NCBI RefSeq assembly: GCF_000026185.1
Contig: NC_010694.1
Span: 3,224,001 to 3,288,000, forward strand
Reading direction: 5' to 3'
DNA: 64,000 nt
Source: Erwinia tasmaniensis Et1/99
GTDB lineage: Bacteria > Pseudomonadota > Gammaproteobacteria > Enterobacterales > Enterobacteriaceae
The notes beneath the pieces are model-generated. The model saw only the letters and a list, made by a program, of their open reading frames with translations, did not search any database and had not been told where the DNA came from. Of this stretch, positions 17,724 to 28,000 are shown one piece after another (position 1 is the stretch's first letter; every line of letters begins with the position of its first letter). Made by a program: the position numbers and the translations under genes.

Positions 17724-19032
17724 ACAGGACGAACGGAGATACGACAGTAAGCATATGAATGTCGACCCCCCTCTTAGCGGCAGGCTCCTTATAATCAAAA
17801 GGAGCAGTGCAGGTAAAGAAAAATAACGTTAGTGTTCTATTGGGGGCGGTCAACATATCGCTCTTATATTTCTGGTAAAAATAACCATTAAAATCCAAAA
17901 ACACTCCAATAAAATACCTCAAAAGTGAACTAATAAACAATAACAACAATTAGCTCGGTTAAGTTGTTTTGAAAAATCAGCTGTATTTTAAATTTTTTAT
18001 AAGAAAGTTCTTGATGGAAATAAATACTCTAGTTCTATTTTTTAATCAATAAAATCATAAGCATAAATGCAAATTACTTTATAAAGCAACAGGTGCCATT
18101 TACTTTTTATTGTTACACATATAAGCTGTATTTGTTATTAAAAAACATCGGGAAAAATAACTACAGATAAAATCCCGTTAGCTAAAAAGAATGTGAAAAA
18201 CGAGTTAGACAGGAAAATTAATTATTTTAACTCAACCAGGCCGTTCAATAGCGGTATATTTCTCCTTGGGATTTAAGGATTGTAAGGAAGACGATCTGCG
18301 GGTTAACACCAATCAGAGAGACCTGACCCTTCCGCTAATATGAAATGCTGTTTGGTAAGGTACGCGTAACTACCGGATTTGGAACCCACTACCTCATGAC
18401 ATCAAGGATGAAGTTCAATATGAATTATCAATTAACATCCGTTACCTCGGAGTCCAAAGAAAAAATCCGCCTGCTCCGAAAAGCCTTCCTGCTTTCCGGC
18501 ATCAAAGCCCATCCTTCCCTGCTCAGGAAGTGTGAAGCGACTCAAGCCGTCAATTTCACGCCAGATAACCGCCATCCTCATCATTCGCTTCGGATATATC
18601 TGACCGCATATAATAGATTGCCCTCTTCTGGAGCAATCTCCAGCAGCTTGATAATGAATTGATTTTATCGCCCATGAGCATCTTATATGCACAACATGGT
18701 GATAAAAGCGCTTTGGATAAAGCCAACGCGCCTTAAGGGATAAATCCGAACTGAAAATCAACATCAGCGACGGGAGTCTGGGGATCAAATCAAAGTATTC
18801 TTTTGTCAATAAAGGCTATGGGTGGGATCGTTGGCTCTTTTCTTGACGTTTGTCATTCGGATAAAGTTTTATATCAACGCTAGCAGGATGGTGAAAGGTA
18901 GACGCTCGTTATTGAACTACGCCAGTTAATATATTGCATGGGATCTTTTATATGCCTACACCAGAGGCAGGGGCGGCTGTTTCCTGCATTTTTGGAACTT
19001 AGTAGAGCAACATTTTAAAAAGGGAAGAAGAA
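17724..19032. other. AT-rich 1.3-kb region upstream of the NRPS gene
   Basis: No convincing gene. From about 17830 to 18240 it is very AT-rich. Two frames of about 100 codons overlap on opposite strands (18345-18662 plus; 18432-18809 minus); neither has a recognisable family, so decayed coding sequence is possible. A candidate promoter for the NRPS gene has TTGACG at 18843-18848 with an AT-rich -10-like TTTTATA about 18 bp later. A long leader of about 150 bp would follow. The region marks the left edge of the accessory island. Confidence 0.45.
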
Positions 19033-22000
19033 ATGGAATTGCTTTCAGTATCACCTTATACCATGATGTTCTGGAATGAGAATATTCTCAACCCGGAATC
19101 ATCCGAGTATAACCTGATAGTAGACCAGACTATAATCGGGCCATTGGATGTTGAGCGGTTAAATATTGCTATAAAAAAATTTGTTAGCGACTACCCTCTG
19201 TTTCATCATGTTTTAAGTGATAATAATGAGCAGCTTCACTGGGTGAAGTCTGAGAAAGAAATAACGCTTGAAATTATTGATAAAAATTGTGATATTGCCG
19301 GGCTTGTCAGCACCCCTTTTGACCTTACGCAAGGCCCTCTCTGCCGTTTTTACTTAACTGAACTTGGCTATCAGCGGCATGACTTCATCATTGTGATACA
19401 CCATGTCCTGCTAGATGGATTATCCGGGCAAGAGTTTTACGATACCCTGTCACGCTACTACAACCAGGGGGCGCAGGTATTGCCTCCGGCGTACTCTCCC
19501 GCACAGCAGCAACAGCTCTATAAACAATATGCCAATGATGTCGAACGACTAAAAAATGAGTTTGATTCTGCATCTCTTTGGCATGAAATATTGTCTGACT
19601 GCCCTCCGCGTATCGACCTTCCCTATATCCACTGCCAGTCAAACCCTACCTGTCGGTCGGGAGAAGTCAGGTTCAGCTTAGCCCTGTCAGAATGGCATCA
19701 TCTGAAATCCAGCGTGAAATATGCGAACCCTTTTTTGATATTTAAGACTTTGTGGGCGCTATTAATGGCCCGCCATACCGGACAGCAGACGGTTTATGTT
19801 GGTTACCCCGTTGCGGCTGAAGGGGGGGAGCCTCTCTATTTTGGTGCGCAGGTTAACACCGCGGTTTTCCCTCTACGACTCTCGGCACAGGACACCTTTG
19901 CCAGCCTGTATCAGGCAACGCTTGATTACACCAAAGCACTTAAAGCTGCTGGGAAACTGCGACACACCAGGTTACCTGTCGATGAGATAATAAGTCAGAG
20001 TCAAATTAAACAGCTCAACGTTAATTTGACCCAGGCTTTCCTCAAGGACTCGCCGCTCACCTTTGAAGGGTGTCGGATGAGTATCAACCACCGTTTTAAT
20101 ATTGACCTCGCTGGCTCTGAGTTACTGCTGGAATATCAGCAGTCAGGGGAAGCATTTGATTTTCGTCTCAGATACAGAGCAGATTTGTTCGACGAGACTC
20201 AAATGCAGGAAATGGCGGAACAGTATATCTATCTGCTGCGATCGCTCCTGCATGAACCGCGACGAGTCATTTCTACCTTCCCGTACCTGACTCAACAGCA
20301 GGAGTTAAGCCTGTGGGACCGCTTCAATAGTGGTGACGTTCAGCCGTCAGCGCAGAATAATACATTGCTATGCGGATTCGAAAAATACGCTCGTCTTCAT
20401 CCAGAACGCATTGCGTTGAAAAATGACAAGGAGGAGATAGGTTACGGAGAACTTGAGCATCGCACGACACGATTGGCACAACGGTTGCGTTGGCAATACC
20501 AGCTTATCTGTGGTCAGCCGATGCCAGCCGATACGTTAATACCCCTCTATCTGCATCGGGGTTTAGATGCGATAGTGGCCCTTTTGGCGATAATGAAAGC
20601 AGGAGCGGCCTACGTTCCGTTGGATCCTGCCGCCCCCGTGCAGCGGTTAGCCTACATTCTACAGGATGTGGGCAGCCCGTTAGTGCTGACGGAAAGCGCG
20701 CTGCTGGAAAATATTGTGCACAATGCGCCTGACAGCGCCTGTTTGCTGATTGACAGACCAGAGTCCCCCCCGTTTGCTGAAAATATTGCGTTGCCGGTGA
20801 TTGATAGCCGCCAGCTGGCTTATGTGATTTATACCTCCGGCACGACAGGGCGGCCAAAGGGCGTACTGTGCGAACATCGCGGTGCCGCCAACATGATCCA
20901 AAGCCATACTCGACGCATATTGGCCGGTGAAGATGGCGTACTGAACTGTATGCAATTTGCCTCTTTAGCCTTTGACGCCCACGTGTACGAGGTCTTTACC
21001 GCGCTGGAAAACGGGCACTGCCTGTGTATCACCAATGAAAGCCAGCGCCTGGATCTGACATTGCTCACCGAGCAAATGGCCTCATGGCAGATCAACTTCT
21101 GTTTCCTCCCGCCCGCGCTGCTCACTACCAGGCCGGAACTGCCAGACTCGGTGCGCTATCTGGGCGTAGGCGGTGAAGCTGCGACTCAGGACGTACTTGA
21201 TCACTACCTGGCAAACGGTTTGCGGGTTTCTAATCTGTATGGCCCGACAGAGGGATCGGTCAGCGTCAGCATTAACCTGTATCGTCACAACGGTGCGCGC
21301 AATATTGGCCGGCCGATCGCTCATATGCAGTGCTACGTGGTGGATGAACATTTCAACCCGTTACCATTGGGCGTGGAGGGAGAACTTTATCTTTCGGGTA
21401 TTGGCCTGGCTCGCGGTTATCTTGGGCAGCCTGAACTGACTGCCAGCACGTTCACCGTCAGCCCGTTCAATCATTCGGCAGAGTACGGCCGCGTTTATCG
21501 CACCGGCGATCGGGTGCGCCGTTTAGCCTGTGGCAGCCTGGAGTACTGTGGCCGCAAGGATCAGCAGGTGAAAATCCACGGGTACCGTATTGAGCTGGGG
21601 GAAATAGAATCGGTTATGCGCAGCCTTCCGGGCATAGCAGAAGCGGTCGTCGTCGCGCGTAAAGATCCCTCACCGCAGCTCCAGGCCTGGTATGTGCTGG
21701 CTGCGGGCAGCAACCTGATACCAAGAGAGATCGTCCAGCAGCTGAGCGCACAGCTGCCACATTATATGGTACCTGACGCAATGGCGGCGATCCCAGCGAT
21801 CCCGCTTACGGTAAGTCAGAAAGTGGATTACCGCGCCCTGCCCGAACCTACGCTCATTGAACAGACTACGTCTTTCCGTGCGCCGACAAACCCGCTGGAA
21901 AACCAGTTATTAATCATTCTGAATCAACTACTAAATAGCAACGCGGGCATAGATGACCACTTTTACCACCTGGGCGGTAATTCTATTTTGGCGATCAGGC

Positions 22001-25000
22001 TCTGCCATGAAATCAACAAGCAGCTTGGCGTCAAAATCTCGGCACTCACGCTCAACCAATACCCGACGATCGCAGAACTTAGTCATTATATTGCTCTGCA
22101 GGAGCAGGACGCAGGCAAAAACGTCATCCCGGCGACTAAATGCCAAACCGCGCCGCTGTCTTTCCAGCAATCACGCCTGTGGTTTATGGAGCAGCTGTCA
22201 ACGGGCGCTGCGCATTATCTGTCGCCAGTTCTGCTACGGCTGCCTGCCGATGTAGATCGTACGGCCTTTATCAAAAGTCTGCAGGCGGTCGTGGCACGTC
22301 ATCAGGTCCTGCGCAGTCTGATAAAGCAGGATCAGAAGGGGGAGGCCTGCCAGATTGTCACAGACCAGGTCCTCTCCGTGCCGGTTCACGGGGTAACGGC
22401 TGATGAATTCACTTCCTGCCTACAAAATGAGTTGCGGCAACCCATCGACTTAACTCACGACATTCCACTGCGCGCCGCGCTGTATCAATATCAGGATGAA
22501 ACAGGCAGCTCCCTCACCGTAAGTCTGTTGGTATTCCATCACATTGCCTTTGATGGCTGGTCGATGAATGTGCTGATGAAGGAGCTTGCGGAGCACTACC
22601 ATCACTTCGTGCTGGAAACAGCGCGGCAGCCGTCAGAACTTGGCCTACAGTACCTCGATTATGCCCTTTGGCAGCACCAGCAAGGGGAGGAAGCAGGCAA
22701 AGCAGACGATATGGCATTTTGGCACAAGGCGTTAGCGGATTGTCAGCAGCTGGACATTGCACCTGACTATGTTCGCCCCGCCGCGTTTGATACCCGAGGA
22801 GATAACTGCAATGTCATGCTGCCAGCACCGCTGGTGACTTCTCTCGCCCTGTTAGCCCGTGAAGAAGGAGTGAGCCTGCATGCCGTGATGTTGAGCGCAT
22901 TCACATTACTCCTGGCGCGTTTCACAGGACAGAATGATGTCATGGTAGGAACGCCGCTGGCGAACCGTGGCCAGCCTGAACTGGAAAACCTGATCGGGTT
23001 CTTTGTTAACACGCTGCCATTACGTAATCGTGTGGATGATGAGCTTTCCACTTCTGCGTTCATCCGGCAGGTGGCCACTAACACGCTGCAGGCACAGCAG
23101 CACCAGAGCCTGTCGCTTGAGCAGCTGGTCGACAGCCTGGCGCTGCAGCGTGATTTTTCGCGCCATCCGCTGTTTCAGGTAATGTTTGCGCTGGAAGAGA
23201 GCATCAATCGCGCCGATAACCCATCCTGCTTCACCGTTATGGATCTGAGTGGCTATGAGCAAACGGCTAAATTTGATTTAACGCTGACAATAACCCCAGA
23301 GAAAGATCGGATGCGCGCGCGTTTCAACTTCGCCACCGCCCTGTTTAAGAAGTCGTCCATCAGTCAACTCGCCAGCTACTTCGTATCCATTCTGCAAAAC
23401 ATGGTGACCAACCATCATAATACATTGAAAAACATCAGTATTTCATCAAGTGAAGATATGCAGCAGCTTATCTCTTTCCGTCGGCAACAGCCATTTGAGT
23501 ATTCATTCGAGCGCACATTGCATCATGACTTTATGCTCAATGCCCGGCAGCGCCCGCAGGCCGTTGCCGTCATCGACCGATGGGGGGAAATGACCTACGG
23601 CGAGCTGTACCAGGCGGCGTTAACACTGGCGAGCCAGTTGCGTCTGCAAGGGGAAATACAGGGAGAAGCCATCGCCGTGCTGGCGGAGAAAGGTCGGCAG
23701 CAGCCGATTGCTATTCTTGCGGCTCTGATGTGTGGCCGAGCCTTTTTACCGATGGACAAAGGCTGGCCACCGCAACGACGTCTGGACGTTATGGCGCAGG
23801 CGGGCATCAATACCCTGCTGAGCACCGAAGTCTGGGAAACGGCAGAAATTAACGTTGTCACGCTCGACGGCGTTGGCCGGACGAGCAGTCTGCCAGAGCC
23901 TGAACGGCTTCTATCTCCGGTTGGAACCGATGCGGATAGCCTGGCATATATTATCTTTACCTCTGGATCTACCGGCACCCCGAAGGGGGTAGCTATCGAG
24001 CATCGTAGCGTCGTCAACATGATTGAAGGCACGAATCGCTATTTTGCCGTTAACGGAAGCGATCGCAGTATCGCACTCAGTGCGCTGAGTTTTGACCTCG
24101 CCATTTATGACATTTTTAGCGTGCTTTCAACGGGTGGCGCGGTCGTTATGCCCGCTGAGTGCGATCGGGCGAATCCAGAAGCCTGGTATCAACTGATGAT
24201 AGCTCATCGCGTGACCCTATGGCTTAGCGCTCCGGCATTGCTAGAGCTGTTGCTGGACTACGTGAACAGTGCCGGCCTGCTTTCTGGACCCGCGCCAGCG
24301 TTGCGTGCGGTGATGGTTGGAGGAGACTGGATTGCAACCTCACTGCCGGAACGTTGCCGCCAATGGGCGCCGGAAAGCCGCGTCTGCAGTGCGGGCGGAG
24401 CCACCGAAGCCGCCGTGTTCTCGATCATTTATGAAGTGCCAAATGAACCGGTACTTTCTGTCAGTATCCCTTATGGTAAACCACTGCCACATCAGCGTTT
24501 CTATATTATGGATAGCTGGCTACGTCCGGTTCCTGACGGGGTGAAAGGGGAAATTTACATCGCGGGTGAAGGGTTGGCACGCGGCTATTACGGTGATAAA
24601 GAACGAACCGCAAACAGTTTCTTCTGGCACGAGCCATTGCAGGAGCGGGTTTATCGTACCGGTGACTCTGGCCGCTTCCTCAGTGACGGAAATATTGAAT
24701 TCATGGGGCGGATCGACCAACAGGTCAAAATTAACGGTTACCGCATCGAATTGGGTGAAATTGAAAATATTGTGTTGGCCTACCCCACCCTGACGGCCTG
24801 CAGCGTGATACTGATTAAACAGCCTCATCCCTATCTTGCGGCTTATCTGGTGTCCAGCGAGCCGTTGGATATTTCGGCATTGAGCGCGCATCTTCGCAGT
24901 CAGTTACCCCAATACATGATGCCCAGAGCATTTGTCCAGCTCGACAGTATACCACTGACGGAGAACGGTAAAATTGACAGGAAGGCGCTACCCGAACCGC

Positions 25001-28000
25001 AGTACGAGCAGCGCGATTTCGTCGCGGCGGCAAGCGTTCAGGAAAGTGAGTGCTGTGAAGTATGGTGCGCATTGCTAAAACGCCAGAGCGTCAGTGTGGA
25101 GGATAACTTTTTCTCGCTGGGGGGGAACTCGATCCTGGCGATCCAGGCCTGTTATCAAATTAGCCGGCGACTGCGGCGGGATGTCACCCTGAGTGAACTG
25201 GGTCAGCATCCGACCATTCGTGAGCTTTGCCACTACCTGAATAACACATGCGAAGATGCAGAAATGCAGGCCATCCCTGCGTTGCACCTTGATAGCTACC
25301 CGCTATCGTCCTCTCAGATGCAGCTCTGGTTTATCGAAAATCTGAACGGCGGGAGCCATCTTTACCATGTGCCGATGTTGTTCCGCCTGAGCGAAGAGGT
25401 CGACGCGATTGCATACTGCCAAAGTCTGCAAACTATCGTGGCCCGTCATCACGTACTACGCAGCACTATTTGCCAGCAGCAGGATCTGACGGCCACCTCT
25501 CGCCTGTCGGATGCCGACCTCCGCGTCGCTTCGTTGACGCTAGATACCGACGACTGGCAAAGGCAGCTGCTGCAAGATATCGATCGGCCATTCAGACTTG
25601 ACGTAGAAATTCCTCTCAGGGCCAGCCTGTATCAAGTTCGCCAACCGGATGACACCACGGAGCGTTACAGCCTGATCGTGGTACACCATCTGGCTTTCGA
25701 CGGCTGGTCACAAAACCTGTTCCAGCAAGAGTTGGCGACCTTATACAAGGCGTATCGCCGCGGAGAGCAGCCGTCGTTACCCGCTCTGCCCTTACAGTAT
25801 GGTGATTATGCCAGCTGGCAGCAGACGTATCTGGATTCTGAAAAGGCCGGGGCGTTGAAAGCTTTCTGGCAACAGCAGCTTCATGATTGGCAAATGCTGG
25901 AGATGCCGCTTGATTACGTGCGGCCGACCCTGTTTGATCATCATGGGGCTAACCACCACATCAGGTTGCCCAAGGCCCTTGCAGAACAGGCGGAGCGTTT
26001 TGTACAGCATGAAGGCGTGACCCCTTTTGCTCTTTTCCTTTCGGCATTCAATCTGTTGCTAAGCTGCTTCAGCGGTCAGCAGGATATTCTGGTAGGAACA
26101 CCGGTCGCCAATCGCCCCACGGGGGACACGCGCTCGGCGATCGGCTTCTTTGTCAACACGCTACCGTTACGCACACGCATCGATGACAATCTGCTGCTGT
26201 CTGACTATGTGCGAGAAACGTTTAACGTTTCACTTGAAGCGCAAAAATATCAAAGCCTGCCGCTGGAGCGGCTGATTGATCTACTCAAGGTGCCACGCGA
26301 TCTCTCGCGACATCCGCTATTCCAGGTGCTGTTTGTGCTGGAGGACGTCACGCAAAATTCGGCGCAGCCAGACTGGCTGATTACACAAAGCTTGATGGAA
26401 CACTATCAGGCCGCCAAGTTTGATCTGACGCTGAGCATTCAAAAAGAAGGCGAATGCACCCAGGCCGTGTTCAACTATGCCACCGCACTCTTTGCCCCGG
26501 AAACTATCGACTGCCTGTCACAGTATTACTTAACGATCCTTGAACAGATCGTTGGGCAGAGCGACCTGCGAATTAATCAGCTCAGGCTGGTTTCGGCGGT
26601 AGAGATCGCCGACCAGCGGAAAGCCTGGCAGAGCAGCCCGCCAGCCTATGATTATGAGCGTGCAATCCATCATGATTTTATCCGGCAGGCGCAGCAGCAG
26701 CCGCAGGCCGTGGCGATTATCGACAGCCTGGGCACGCTAAGTTACGGCGAGCTTTACCATGCCGCGCTGAACCTGTCGTTACAGCTGCGTCAGAACATGG
26801 ATATGAGCGGTGAAACCATTGCGGTGATGGTGGACAAGGGCCGGGCGCAGATTATCGCGGTACTGGCAATCGTCATGTCAGGTAAGGCTTACCTGCCGCT
26901 GGATGTTTCCTGGCCAGAGCGCAGACGGCTGGATGTTATCGCGCAATCACAAACCCGGGTGATTATCAGCAGCCAGCCCTGGCAAGAAAGCGATAAGGCA
27001 AGTTTACTGCTGATCGATCCCTGCGGCGTGGTGGCAACATTGCCTGCGGCACAGCCAGGGGAACCGGTATTACCGGCTCCTGGCGAACTGGCATATGTCA
27101 TCTTTACTTCAGGCTCGACCGGTACGCCCAAAGGGGTAGCCGTTGAACATCGTGGGGCGGTCAACAGCATCGTTGATACCGTGCACCAACTTGATCTCGA
27201 TCGGGGCGATCGGGGTTTAGCGCTCAGCGCGCTGAGTTTTGATATCTCGGCATTTGATATTTTTGGCATCCTGTCGATAGGCGGCACTATGGTGATGCCT
27301 TCAGAATCAGAACGTTATCGCCCCGATGCCTGGCACCAGCTGATCCTGGACCACGGGGTGACATTCTGGAACTCTGCACCATCAGTAATGACATTACTGG
27401 TTGAATACCTTGAGTCGGTGCAGGCCACGGGAGAAGGGTGGCCAACGCTGCGTACGGCGATATTAGTGGGGGAAATTATTCCCAAGCAGCTACCGCCGCG
27501 CATCCGCCAATGGAGTCATGGCTGCCGTGTAGTGAGTACTGGTGGTGCAACGGAAAGCTCTATCTGGTCAATCATTTATGATATTCCGGATACCCCTATA
27601 CTCGGCCCGAGTATCCCCTATGGTAAAGCGATGGCGCATCAGCGTTTTTACGTACTGGATCGTCACATGCGTGTGCTTCCACCGTGTTTGCCGGGAGAAC
27701 AATATATTGGCGGCGCCGGAGTGGCGCGGGGCTATTTCCGCAATAAATCGATAACCCAGGAAAGATTTATCTACCATCCAGAACTGGGAGAAAAGCTGTA
27801 TCGCACTGGCGATGCCGGACGTTACCTGCCGGATGGCAATCTTGAATTTATGGGGCGAATGGATTTTCAAGTCAAGATTAATGGCTATCGCGTAGAGCTG
27901 GGGGAGGTTGAGAACAGCGCTCTGGCGTTTGGCCTTATAAAATCGTGTTGTGCCATCGTCTGGAAAGATCATGAGCAGGAGCGTTTAGCCCTCTACTACG

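Noticed and set aside
18345-18809. Two overlapping frames of 105 and 125 codons upstream of the NRPS
   Set aside because: They lie on opposite strands over the same DNA and neither shows a domain; at best remnants.
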